64,000 bases of DNA from Tomocerus qinae (taxonomy: Eukaryota; Arthropoda; Collembola; Entomobryomorpha; Tomoceridae), in the NCBI GenBank assembly GCA_020055645.1, contig CM034546.1, positions 31,496,001-31,560,000 of the forward strand, written 5' to 3'. The stretch's first letter is position 1; every line of letters starts with the position of its first letter. Below the pieces are notes generated by a model. It was not told where the DNA came from and made no database searches. It saw only the letters and a list, made by a program, of their open reading frames with translations. The position numbers and the translations under genes were made by a program. This document shows, piece by piece, positions 48,716-60,487 of the stretch.

Positions 48716-50170
48716 AACATATATGGCAATATAGTAAGCATATATGGATATATGTTAGGCATATATAGTGCTACTTTAAGCATATATGGATATATGTTCG
48801 GCATATATGGTGCTAATTTAAGCATGTATGGTTATACATTAAGCATACATGGCTATATATTAAGCATATATGGCTTTAAATTATGCATATATGGCAATAT
48901 ATTAAGCATTTATGGCTATATATTAAGCATATATGGCTATATATTAAGCATAAATGGCTATATATTAAGTATATATGGCTATATATTAAGCATATATGGC
49001 TATATATTAAGCATATATGGTTTTATATATATATGCATATATGGTTTATATTGTGCATATATGGCAATAAATTAAGCATATATGTATATATTAAGCATAT
49101 ATGGCTATATATTAAGCATATATGGCTATATATTAAGCATATATGGCTATATATTAAGCATATATGGCTATATATATTAAGCATATATGGCTATATATTA
49201 AACATATATGGCTATATATTAAGCATATATGGCTAATATATTAAGCATATATGGCTATATATTAAGCATATATGGCAATATATTAAGCATATATGGCTAT
49301 ATATATTAAGCATATATGGCATTATATATTAACATATTATAGCTTATATATTAAGCATATATAGCTATATATTAAGCATATATGGCTATATATTAAGCAT
49401 ATATGGCTATATATTAAGCATATATGGCTATATATTAAGCATATATGGCTATATATTAAGCATATATGGCTATATATTAAAGCATATATGGCTATATATT
49501 AAGCATATATGGCTTATATATTAAGCATATATGGCTATATATTAAGCATATATGGCTTATATATTAAGCATATATAATAATATATTAAGCATATATGGCT
49601 ATATATTAAAAACTTTATATATATAATATATTAAGCATATATGGCTATATATATTTAAAGCATATATGGCAATATATTAAGCATATATGGCTATATATTG
49701 CTTAGCATATATAATAATATATTAAGCACATATGGCTTTATATTATGCATATATGGCAATATAATAAGCATATATGGCTATATATTAAGCATATATGGCC
49801 ATATAGTTAGCATATATGGCCATATAGTAAGCATATATAGCTATATAGTAAGCATATATGGCTATATATTAAGCATATATGGCTATATAGTAAGCACATA
49901 TGGCTATATAGTAAGCATATATGGCTATATAGTAAGCACATATGGCTATATAGTAAGCATATATGGCTATATAGTAAGCATATATGGCTATATAGTAAGC
50001 ATATATGGCTATATAGTAAGCATATATGGCTATATAGTAAGCACATATGGCTATATAGTAAGCATATATGGCTATATAGTAAGCACATATGGCTATATAG
50101 TAAGCATATATGGCTATATAGTAAGCGTATATGGTTAAATAGTAAGCATAAATGGCTACATGTTACGCGC
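48716..50170. repeat. 21-bp satellite array
   Basis: About 65 tandem copies of TTAAGCATATATGGCTATATA. From about 49795 the dominant variant carries TAGTAAGC instead of TATTAAGC, so two variant domains abut. The core AGC-ATATATG-GCT is nearly self-complementary. Because 21 is a multiple of three, long frames exist on both strands (heptapeptide ILSIYGY on plus), but there is no sign that they are translated. Confidence 0.9.
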
Positions 50171-50176
50171 ATATGG

Positions 50177-50506
50177 TTATATATTACTCATAGGTCTATT
50201 TACTAAGAATGTTTGTTTTATTGAATTGGGCCTTTTTAACAGTGCTGCTGCGTTTCCCAGCACAGCGTACCGAAACACTGAGTCTATTCTAACCTGGTTA
50301 TAGCCTGCTGTGCTAGGCGCGCAGTCAAAATTCTTAAAGTCGAGTGGTCGATTTGGTATGGATTTCCTCAGAAACGGAAATGGGGACGTTATTAGCATCT
50401 TTTCGTTGATGAGCATACCATTAATTAACACATCTCCCTTGGGAGAAAAGTTTAATATATATTTTAATTTAACTAAATTATGTTGTTTTGAATCTGAGAT
50501 TTTCAC
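50177..50506 (-). CDS. 109-codon ORF of uncertain status
   Basis: The frame from ATG 50506 has balanced composition (GDVLINGMLINEKMLIT, CAPSTAGYNQVRIDSVF), unlike the AT-rich surroundings, and ends where the satellite begins. It could be a lone exon or captured gene fragment. No family is recognised. Confidence 0.3.
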   Translation of the reverse strand: MKISDSKQHNLVKLKYILNFSPKGDVLINGMLINEKMLITSPFPFLRKSIPNRPLDFKNFDCAPSTAGYNQVRIDSVFRYAVLGNAAALLKRPNSIKQTFLVNRPMSNI

Positions 50507-50529
50507 ACAAAAGACTGTTTTCTGCTAAA

Positions 50530-52591
50530 ATGATTAAAATTTTATGTAGTTAAAATAATGTTCGAGCTTATTGTTCATTGTACATAATTTACATAAATAC
50601 TTCAATTCTGAGTTGTTGTTAGTCTGTTAGAAATCGAAGATTTTTTAAGTAATTAGAACTTCTAGTTCTATCGTTTCCTTCTCTGTAAATCATGAATTAA
50701 TGTAGGAGGTATATGATATATGTCAGCAATGGCTATGTTTCCTATGGTAGCGGTTAGCGAATAAAAACAAGTTTGTAGCATTTTTTGGAAAAGAGCTACT
50801 ATAAAGTTGGAAATGGTATATCAAATCATTACTATGCCTAAGATGGACAAATGTGAGTCTAGAATGAAATTTCTTTGCTCTATATGTCAATCAAATTTTT
50901 TATATAGTAGTGCGCTGTGGAGGTTACAATATGATATCACGATATAATTAGTGTAAGCCCAATTCTTAAAAAACTGCTAAGATTGCAAAAGAATACGCCG
51001 GATTATGCTATTAGACTAGAAACTTGTAGGGTAAAGGTTTCTATACAGGTTTTTAAGTTTGCTCTAGACTCTGGCTTTTTATTAGAAATTAGAAATGGAG
51101 GAAGACCTTTACCCGTATATAGGTAATTTTTAATAAACTATTTAACGTTAACTGATACTAAATGAATATGATAAGATCTAGTTCTCAATGCAAGACTAAT
51201 TGTTTTACTTTTGGTTCACTATTCAAGAGAATGTTCTAAATTCAAAAAAACATTTGAATATTCAAATATAATTTAATAAAATATTTATTGTCTCCACAGC
51301 TATTCGAAATTGAATTACTCAAAGACTTAATAATCTTTCTTGCAACGACAGTCTTTATAATTTTTCTTTTGACTAAGATGAGCTTGTTAGCTATATTATA
51401 CTTCTTATAATTTGTTAATAATACATTCGCGTTTTACTCTTTTGATTCTGTATTTACAACAATTGTAAGTATGCAATTGCCTCATGTAGAAGAAATTTAC
51501 CGAATTGGCAATAGTAATAAAGATAAATATAATTGGGTGTGGAAAATGCGAACTTTGGGATAAAAATAGGCTTTGTGTTTGTCTGGGAAGCATAATGAAT
51601 TGATGTAATTAGAAACAACTATTTTGCAAAGGTTTATCCTTAGGGTTTATCTCGATATTGATATACAGAGAAAACTTGACTAAAGAGGAAATCTACCTCT
51701 CATAGCTACCACACCTGTGCTACATACAAACACATAAAATTCGAATATGTACTGCCAGAAAATTATTTGTGCAATGGAGAATGTCAATTGAACAAGTAAG
51801 AGCTCTGTGCCAGATAAGGCCCATATGGCCATATATGGTGGGGCGTGTGGGACGCCTCACTCTAGGATGTCGTCATTTAGTCTGGCCGATATTTACTATC
51901 CATAAAATATCTTCTTAAGCCTAATGATTTGAATTCAAACGATGTTATACCAATAAAGGCATTGGCTATAGAATTAAAACAACATTACATTCTGTTAATA
52001 AGACTCTAAGCTACATTGCTTAAATATGATTTCATTTAGTAATTGAAATTGATTGAATTAAATTTGCAGACATTTATTTGCTTTTACTATACCTGTTACA
52101 CACTAAATATCTTGACAGCATAAACAGTTAAAAGAAATGCTTTACATGTATATAATATAAATAAAAACATTACAATTTGGTCAACAAATAAAGAAAAACA
52201 AAAACCAAAAGAAGAAAATTTTAGTTTCTGTCGTAGTTAATCAGCATAAGCGTATTATTGTAAATATATACAAATATATTGAAATGGTTATAATATATAA
52301 CTATTATGCTCACATAATTGTAGATTAGGTGAAATAACCAATTTAAATCATAATACAATTAAATAAATAGGTTACATATTTAAAATTGAGAAGATTATGT
52401 TGAGAAGACTGTGTAACCTATTGCAGCAATTTGAAGGGCAATGTCATCCAAAGAATATTCTTGACATAACTTAGGATATTATTATAAAACATTTTGGCAA
52501 TTATAAAATTAAAAGGTTATATTAAGTCAATGTAAATCATTTTTAAGGTCAAATAATGTTACAAACCTTGTTAACAAGACTTTCTGTGCCG
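50530..52591. other. Intergenic, no gene recognised
   Basis: AT-rich 3' flank of the kinase gene. Short frames here have no support. Confidence 0.5.
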
Positions 52592-55500
52592 TTAGAAACA
52601 GCATATTCGAAAAATAATCTTCATGGACGAAAATGTTGGACGCTCTTCCGGGTTCACATCCCAACAACGCATCATTATGTAATATCTAAAATATTTTTAT
52701 ATTAAGGTAAATTCATTGTAAGTAATATCAACACATTTAATAATCAACGCGAGGTAAGAAAAAATCTATTTTGATTATCAGAACTGGGTCTTACATTTCA
52801 TCAAAAGCAATTTTTGGCTTAAAATTTCTGAGTCCATCCTGCAGTTCTTGGCTAAATTCCATGGTGGGAGCCATTCCAGGGTAGGGAATATCACCCAAGG
52901 AGAATATTTCCCACAAAGTGATTCCATAAGCCCACACGTCCGACTTTGCTGAAAAAGTGTTTGTAGTAAGACTTTCGATTGCCAACCATCGCCAAGGCAA
53001 AGGGTCTTTCGCCGTTTTGATATATTCTGTGTAATTATAAGTCCGTCGACTGAGACCGAAATCTGTCACTTTTGCGTTGCCTTCCACAGTCAACAAAACG
53101 TTCCTCGTTGCTAAATCAGAATGAATAACCTGCACAACAAACCAAAGTAATGTATGTAATTATTAATTATTTAATATCCAACACCCAAAAATACTAGAAT
53201 GTGATCCTGACTGAATATATAAAAATACAATATTTGTTAAGAGGTTTATTTTGATATTTCAGTGTAGAATTCTAATATATTTAGTAGAAGGGCGAGTACG
53301 AGCTTCCAAAATCTACGTAAAATTGGTTGGTTTTACAAAAAATGTTTCACATTTCTTCTGTAAGGAATACCCTAAAATCTTCAATAAATGCCGGATTAGC
53401 GTAAGTTATGCCTAGCTATAAACGCTGGGGCTAAAAAATGTTGGGGTTTAACGGATGTTGGTTAGAAGGCCCAGAGTTCAAATATCCGCATTGATACGTT
53501 CATAACCCAAGCTGCAAAACTGTGTTGGGAGAAGCTTGGCCCAAAGCCCGACAAAAATGTTGGCCCAGTGTCAACTTTGTCCGCCGGGACTGCGCTGGCC
53601 CAGAGCTGCAGGCCCGTCCTATACCCCTTGAAGGGCCAATGTAGTTTCTATTTGCCCCCCGACAGTATCCCAACTCGTTGCCGACTCTAATATTCAGAAA
53701 AGCAAAAAAATTGCACCAGCCCGTACCCACCATATCAACCTTCCATTTCCCAGCTCTAGCACACTACCACCTCTCTATCAATCGTTCATTGATGGGAGTT
53801 GCAATTAACTAGCTTATCAATGATGATAAGCTGGGAAAATATGGGGCCCATGGAGGGCCCATTATTACGGCGCAATGCAAGTTGGTCTCCAGTAGGCCCA
53901 ATACAGGCGTTGCAGCGAAGATCAATACACGGCTGCTGCCATGGGCCCTGTATTGGGAGGCGACTATCGGCCCTATGCATTGCTGGCCTCATCGGCCCTT
54001 TGCTGGGTAATCGGATTAATTGTATCGGGGTCATCCCCAACGGTTTCCCTTTATATCCCCAACAGACTGAAAATTTAGCCCTCGTTGGCCCAACATAGTT
54101 TGCAGCTTAAGCAAAACAAAACTGTATTACTTTGTTTGTTGTATTTTAGGAACGTGTACAGTCAATATAAACAAATTTATAAATTGATAAACAAATTGAT
54201 AGATATCATTGTATTTCTTAAAATTAGTCTTTTCCATCCAAAATAACAGTTTTGGGCAGTGGTTAAAATTTTTTAAACCACTTTCAAATCGTCTATTAAA
54301 GATGGTAAACCCAGTATTTTTGATAAACACCGGGTCAGAGTTTTTCGTGCAAACGCTCAACGCCTAAATTATATTAATGAAATGTTCAGTGCTTTTGATT
54401 CACATTATATAAATAATTATTATTATAATAAAACATTTCTCTTCAATTAATTTTATCTAACATTTTTGGTTCAAGGTATTCCATCGCACTGGCAATTTGT
54501 TCAGACCACATCAACAAGCTTTTGATGTTACACAGTGACTGCTGGAAAGCATCTGTGTTTTGCTTCCTATTGAAGACGGAAGCAAAATCAAATATAGGGT
54601 ATTTTTATTACAAGGTGGGAGTAAATTATAATACATAATGATTTAAAAAATGTATTTCAATACCGTTTGCTGATTGATGTACATGCATGTACATTTTCTA
54701 CCTTTGAATTTGGAGATCGAATGGTCCGAAAATGACGATTTGTTTATTTTTAAAAATGAGTGCAAAAGATCCCAAATGACAAAATTCTATTGCCACATAA
54801 AGTGTGCCTAAAATATTTGTATTTTTATTTTGATCTAAACAAATGTCCTTTTTTATATCTTACAATTAGTAATGACAATTACCTGACGTTATTTCTTCTC
54901 GGTATACTCCTAAGAGTGTGACCAAATGTTCGTGATGTCCAATATGCATCAGAATTTTTGCTTCAGACACGAGTGCTTTTAGCGGTCCAGTTCCACGGTC
55001 AGGACGGACAGTTTTAAATGCGGCTGTTTTATCCAGTCCGTGCAATAATCCTTTGTACACTTCTCCAAATTCCCCTTTCCCAAGCATATGAGTTTTGTCT
55101 AAAAAATTAAAAACGAACCATGGATGGAAGTCAAGGATAGGGGTGTTTGTGGCTGGCTGTTTGTGTGTGCAGGTGTAAGTTATAATAAAAAAGCTCAAAA
55201 TTCATCAATTTTTATGGCTGCTGGTGAAATCAATAATTTTAGCAAAATAAAATGCAGCTGCCTTGATTCTCAGCATAACAAAATAATATTACTATGTTAG
55301 GGCTTTAAAAAGTTTCTAAATGTGCACAGGCTTCTTCTTTTGACTGTGGGTTTGACCCAAAAGTATCTTTCAAGTATTCCATTTTCATTACAAATCTATT
55401 TAATTGAACTGTACATGAAGTAATCTTAATTTTTGATGTAGAAATTATACTAATTATACCTATTCCAATTCTGTTAAAAACATCAAATTTAATATTTTGA

Positions 55501-55933
55501 TGAATGTATACTATAATATTTTTTATTATAATTTTATTAGCTGGTCTTTATCATGAATGAAATCAAGGAACACTTCAATGAAAACAATAGGATTATACTT
55601 AACTATAACATCTATCTGGGTTACATTCAGAAAGTACTATTATTATTTTATCTTTAATAAGAAAGAGAAGTAATTGCACTCAGTTTCGACCTGAATTTTG
55701 GTGATATTAACCCTTATTTTACTTAGTTTCCTAATCAAAATGTTACGATTTGGAAAACTTCTGATTCCACCGAAAAAGGAAAAGGTTTACTCACCGATTA
55801 AGAAGGAATTCTTTTTGATTTCATAATTTTCGTCGAACAAAAAATGCAGAGGATCATTGGTTGGACCACCATCACAAGCTTTTCTTCCGTTTAGTAAGCT
55901 AATAATTTCTTTCATTTCACGTTGTCTTTTTAT
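52592..55933 (-). CDS. Receptor tyrosine kinase domain, six exons (3' half of Toll-like/kinase receptor)
   Basis: Exons 55933-55795, 55098-54883, 54807-54702, 54566-54461, 53129-52795 and 52685-52592 encode a juxtamembrane segment and a complete tyrosine kinase fold. Seen in order: glycine loop LGKGEFGEV, lysine in KTAAFKTV, helix-C glutamate in SEAKIL, hinge VAIEFCHLGS, catalytic HSDLATRN (serine replaces the usual arginine of HRD), DFGLSR, PLPWRWLAIES, KSDVWAYGITLWEIFSLG, and RCWDVNPEERPTF. The frame stops soon after, leaving no tail. The kinase is closest in style to VEGFR/PDGFR-type receptors (family-level judgement). Phases fit everywhere except 54461 to 53129: the only GT after EYLEPK is one base out, as if a G were lost at the donor. 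Upstream it splices in phase 0 from the ectodomain exon at 56115. Expected role: plasma-membrane signalling by tyrosine phosphorylation. Confidence 0.82.
53508..54107. mobile_element. GGCCCA-rich MITE in a kinase intron
   Basis: The ends are inverted: AAGCTGCAAAACTGTGTTGGG on the left, and on the right a complement with one deletion and one change. The interior is unusually GC-rich for the window and full of GGGCC/GGCCC words. It explains the apparent ORFs here, which carry no protein family. Confidence 0.7.
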
Positions 55934-56114
55934 CTAAACAGTCCAAATAAGTATTATAGCTATAAGTTATGAGCAAAGACCACTTCTTGTACGAAATAGA
56001 TATCCACGGTTTTGATTTCAAGTGTTAATTAAAAAGAGATATAATTTGTAGTAGTATGAAAGCAATGATGAAACAAACAATGAAGGTAAATCAAATTTTA
56101 ATTAATACTTTTAC

Positions 56115-58268
56115 CTTTTCTTGCAGCAAATATATAATAATGATGACCAAGAAACACAGAAAGAACAATCCTAAAGATGTAATAATGAAGTTGATTAGGA
56201 CTGTCAGTTTCAGGACACAATCGGTCTTCAAGTACATCAATAGTATTAAGCTGGTGTGTTGTTATGTTCTTGAATATACATGCCATACGGTCAACATCCA
56301 AACGACTAGAAAAATGTCGCCATTCTTGTTGGAATCCCATGCAGTCTTCACATGGGAAAGGATTATTCGCAAGTGAGAAGTTGATTGTGAAATTGTCTCT
56401 CAGAGCACGAAGGAAGGACAAGGAAGTTATTTGATTGTCTGATAGGTTAACCATCTTTAAATGCGGAGAAAGTGTTGAAACGTAGCTATTAGTGAGTTCT
56501 GTTATTTTATTTCAGCGAGATCTAAATCCAGTTTCCAATTTAATGGGCTACCTGGTACCTTCAGTATGGTGTCCATGTTATCCATATTAGGAAGTTTGAA
56601 TTTAGAAATGTTGACGTTTCTTCTTGAACAGTCTATCAGAATGGTAAAATCTGAAGGACGTTGCCAACATTCGCATCCGATTGGACAATCGTTGTTTATT
56701 TGGCATCTGAAGTCTTCATCTGTATAACCTTTCTCAGGTATAACTTATTTAAATTATTAGGACCAGCACAGAGGACATTGTGAAAATTAATTTTGAAGGT
56801 GTTTGAACAGAAACTTTTCAGATACAGTGCATGACAGTCGCAATTAAGTGGAATGGAGGGTCCCAAAATAATATTCACTGTACGTTTATCATCTGACGCT
56901 GGATCACGCAGGTGGATCTTTGCATCAGCCATATCAATATGTGTAATAGGATTTCCATCTAGACGCACTGTAATATTTTTTTGCCTAAACGAAAAATCTT
57001 TCGCCGAAAGATATGAGTTATATTGTTGTCTTTCAAATCAAGTTCATTCAAATCCTTTAATGACTTTCTCCAATCAAAATCAATTGATTTTATTCTGTTG
57101 CTTATTAGAATAAGCTTTTTCAGCTTTAAGTAAGATATGAAAGGAGATTGACTTTCCCCAGTAATATTTGAAACAGCAGAATGATTATTTTTTTGTATTT
57201 AACGAAATTATATTGCCCGAAAGATCTTTAAGCTTATTCCCTGATAAGTTCAATTCGATAAGGTTTGAAGGCCTTTTTAATTGTGGGAAATCTGTTAATC
57301 CTAGATTTTGAAGGTGCAATGTCTTCAGATTTGATAAGGCCTGAAAGGTTCCTTTCGAAGAAATGGCTTTGAGAGTATCTTCTTCCCAAGGCAATTTGTG
57401 AATTTGGTAACCGACTTTTAATTCCTCTAATTTTTTCTATTTTGATATTTGATGAAATTCTTTGAATGAGGCATATAGCAATGTCAATTCCTTCAATTCC
57501 AGTAGATCTTGAAATGTGTTTACTTCAAGATTATTCAAAGGATTTCGGTCAATATGAAGAACTTGAAGACTCTTAAGATTATTAAACGATTCAAAGGTCA
57601 AGGAAGATATTTCATTTCCTGCAAGTTCAAGCCTGGTTAGCGAGTCTGGGAAACAACCGTTTTCGATGGCTATCAACTCATTGCGATCCAATAAAATTTT
57701 GGTTAAGTTTCTATTGTTTGCTAATGCATCTCTAGGAACATAAACAAAGGGAATTGTCGTCAAGAGCGAGCGATTCGAGTCTCTTTAAATTTTCCAAATT
57801 TGGGAACGTCTTTAACTCGTTGCCGGAAAGATTCAAGCTCAATTAAGTTTGGTATTTCATTGAAAAAGTATGATGGCAATGATTGTAGCCGGTTCCAAGT
57901 TACAATGAATGTCTCTATATCTGCCCCATTTGTTTTTAACTGTTTAAATAAGGTTAGGTGGCCACCGCTGATTCGTTCAAGACGACAATTTTTTCATCTC
58001 CAATTGTGTTACTTGCAAATCGTCTTTTCTCAGATCAACACCTTCGATTGTTTCCCAGTTGAATTTTGTGGGGCATTTTCGCAGTCGACCAATAATGACG
58101 CCTTATGAGTAGATCCTTCCAGTATCCTAATACTTAGACCAATATATTTTTCACCAACAGTGGGACACACTATTTCCAATTCGTCTTCATCTTGTTCACA
58201 AACGCAGTTACCTGCGAAGAAGTTACTTTCCCGTTTAACACAAAAAATTGACAAATTATAACTAACAT
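56115..58268 (-). pseudogene. Toll-like LRR ectodomain and membrane segment, about ten frame breaks
   Basis: Pieces in changing frames read, in order: signal peptide from ATG 58268 (MLVIICQFFVLNG), cysteine-rich N-terminus (CVCEQDEDELEIVC), LRRs (LTRLELAGNEISSLTFESF, LIELNLSGNKLKDL), a C-flanking cluster (LNCDCHALYLKSF, about 56820), a second N-flanking cluster (CPIGCECW, about 56680), further LRRs (MVNLSDNQITSLSFL), a final C-flank (CEDCMGFQQEWRHF) and a 26-residue membrane segment (56192-56115, LGLFFLCFLVIIIIYLLQEK). C-flank followed by N-flank is the arrangement of Toll proteins. The exon ends AAG before GTAAAAG, phase 0, and joins the kinase exon at 55933. Breaks include one in-frame TAG near 57441 and shifts often at A-runs, so assembly error is possible. 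No TIR domain is found. Confidence 0.75.
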
Positions 58269-58674
58269 CAAAATGGTCTCAAAACTTCAGATGTTTTAAA
58301 CACCATGACTTAAAATGGTCAAATTTTTTTAGCCCAGTTCCAGATAGGGAAAAAACCAATGGTCTGGCAGGAAAAATTAGTCTGTTTCACCACAGTCAGT
58401 GTTTTTGATGAACCTCATTGCAATCCAAAATTTCTGAAAACGTTATTCAAAAAATGACTGAAAAAATACTGTCTATAATAACTCGGTGAATCTAGGTTTG
58501 TAACATTTCTGTTTTTGAGACTATTTTGATGATATTTTGATATTTTGTTATAGTATAAATTTTTTGACTTGTTGTGTTCACGCGGAAAGAGTTGTATCCG
58601 ACCAGTAAAACGTCTGTTCCTGTGCACACATTAACTTTTGTTGTAATAAGTAGTAAGTATACTACGGTCTACGG

Positions 58675-59010
58675 CTCCAAGCATTGATAGGTATGCCCCT
58701 ACTCCTTATACATGGATAGGTATGCATCTACCTGAGTGCTGAGTTTTAGAGTATGAACTTACTAATGGTTAGGTATACCTCCTACTCCTTATACATGGAA
58801 AGCATGTAGATGCCTGAATGCTGAGTCTGTTGAGTTGTAGGCTATGAACTTCAAGTCTCAGTTCAAGCATTGATAGGTATGCCCCCGCTACTTGTGCATG
58901 TAAAGTTATGTATCTACCAGAGTGCCAAGTTTTAGACTATGAACTTACTTATGGATAAATGTGTCCCCTACTCCTTGTACATGGAAAACATGGAAATACC
59001 TCTGGGTTTT
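58675..59010. repeat. Degenerate tandem repeat, about 110-bp unit
   Basis: Three imperfect copies share AGGTATGCC, CCTACTCCTTATACATGGA, ACCTGAGTGCTGAGTTTTAG and CTATGAACTTAC. It lies between the Toll-like gene and the Polinton. Nothing else is seen in 58269-58674. Confidence 0.65.
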
Positions 59011-59125
59011 GAGTCGCACATTAATAAACATATAATAAATGGTAAAGAATGAAAAAATTTGTTTAATGGTTATTTAAGTTTATTCACACTTTATTTCAAT
59101 AAACGCAATTTATATAAAAATAAAA

Positions 59126-60046
59126 TTAATATGCCGTCCATCGATCTATTTGCTTTTTTGCTCTATGACTTTTCCGTAAAGTCAAATCTTCTGTAGGTCG
59201 TCCGCGTATAGTAGTTGTTGTTTTAGGTTCGTACTTCCTGCCTCGAATTATGTTATATGATGCTGTACCAGACTTTTGCTTCTTGTCGATCATAACTTTG
59301 GATGTATTTTGCCTTTTATGATCTCTGTTACTTCCTATCAGATCATCCCTTTCGTGTAAAGGAGCCAACTTCAATTTCTTTTTTCCGTTTGATTTAAAGT
59401 TTCAACATAATCTTCCCACTTGTCATTTTCATTGTTGTCCGTTACTCCATTCTTCTTTCCCCTCTTTAAGCCAGGAATAACCAATGGTTTTCGCTGTAAA
59501 AGCCACGGTTCTACAGGACTAAATTTTTTTGCATAAAACGGTGTGTTTTTCAGGATATAGACGATTGTCATGAATACTCCGTTTCTTTTTTCTCTGAATC
59601 TTGCTGCTTTTAGCATTAGGCTGTTCTCCATTTTCTGTACTTACGCTTCTTTTTCTATTATTTGTAGATAATGTCTCGTACATTTCATCATCGTCATTCT
59701 CAGTGTCTACAACTTCTTCATCTTCATTATCGTCAAACTCATCGTGAACAGTCACTTCATCTTCATCTTTGTCAATCTCATTATGAACAACATTAGCTTC
59801 ATTTTCAACATTAGCTTTTGACATTGAGGTTTCGTTGCATACGGAATTAACATTTTTCACCAAAATTGGTCTGTTTTTAGCATTCTCCTTTTTTTGATAT
59901 AAATTTCTTGCTTGTTCCTGATATAGTAAAAGTTTTACATCATCAGGTAACTTACTGTTTAATATATTGTTTGTTGAGGGCCTATTAACAGTATGCATTA
60001 TCTGCTGGAATGCATATTCCGGCACTAAACGCATTCGCTTTACCAT
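59126..60046 (-). pseudogene. Polinton conserved protein of unknown function, frameshifted
   Basis: ATG 60046 starts MVKRMRLVPEYAFQ, a start typical of a short basic protein found in many Polintons. It is followed by a long acidic stretch (runs of D and E, about residues 90-130). The frame changes near 59519-59631 and again near 59371, where pieces ending RAKKQIDRWTAY continue to 59126. The start overlaps the stop of the upstream ORF (TAATG), a compact virus-like arrangement. Confidence 0.55.
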
Positions 60047-60379
60047 TATGGCCCAAATAGTTTATTTGCCAAAAGACCAAGAACAGATGACAATATAATC
60101 GGCAAAAAAGCACCTCCGTGTTGAATCAATATTTTTTTCTTTTTATCCAATGGTAGTTTTGAGTCAAAACAAATTTTTTTAATGATTTTTCAGACTTTTT
60201 TAATTTTTGTACTTTTGATTTATTTATAGGAACGTTTTTATTAACTACGTTTAATGTAGCTTCACAGAGGGAACAAACTTGATCTGGAGTTGCTGCAGAT
60301 AAAAGTTCTGCTTTATACTTTTGTTAGCCTTTAAATAATTACTAAGGAATGCGTGATTTGCTTTGATTCGTTTCACCAT
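60046..60379 (-). pseudogene. pX-like core protein ORF of the Polinton, frameshifted
   Basis: ATG 60379 opens a lysine-rich frame that breaks near an A-run at about 60325. The second frame contains CSLCEATLNVVN and ends in a glycine/hydrophobic C-terminus (GGAFLPIIL) at 60046. This layout, basic with a hydrophobic tail, resembles the adenovirus pX-like protein of Polintons (family knowledge). It is described as found, not restored. Confidence 0.5.
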
Positions 60380-60487
60380 GATGTTGACAGTACCATTGCT
60401 ATTTGAAAAATGACTACAAATATGAAAACATTCTAGGTATATACAACAAAATGTCTATAAATAGTGCCACTCATAATTCAGACTGCA

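Noticed and set aside
48710-50138. Long ORFs with ILSIYGY repeats on the plus strand and HICLLYS on the minus strand
   Set aside because: They are translations of the 21-bp satellite; a unit divisible by three without stops gives such frames automatically.
48716-50170. CRISPR-like array
   Set aside because: The repeats are contiguous 21-mers without unique spacers, in a eukaryotic genome.
53500-54098. ORFs rich in Gly, Pro and Arg on both strands
   Set aside because: They lie inside the GC-rich MITE and reflect its GGGCC words, not protein.
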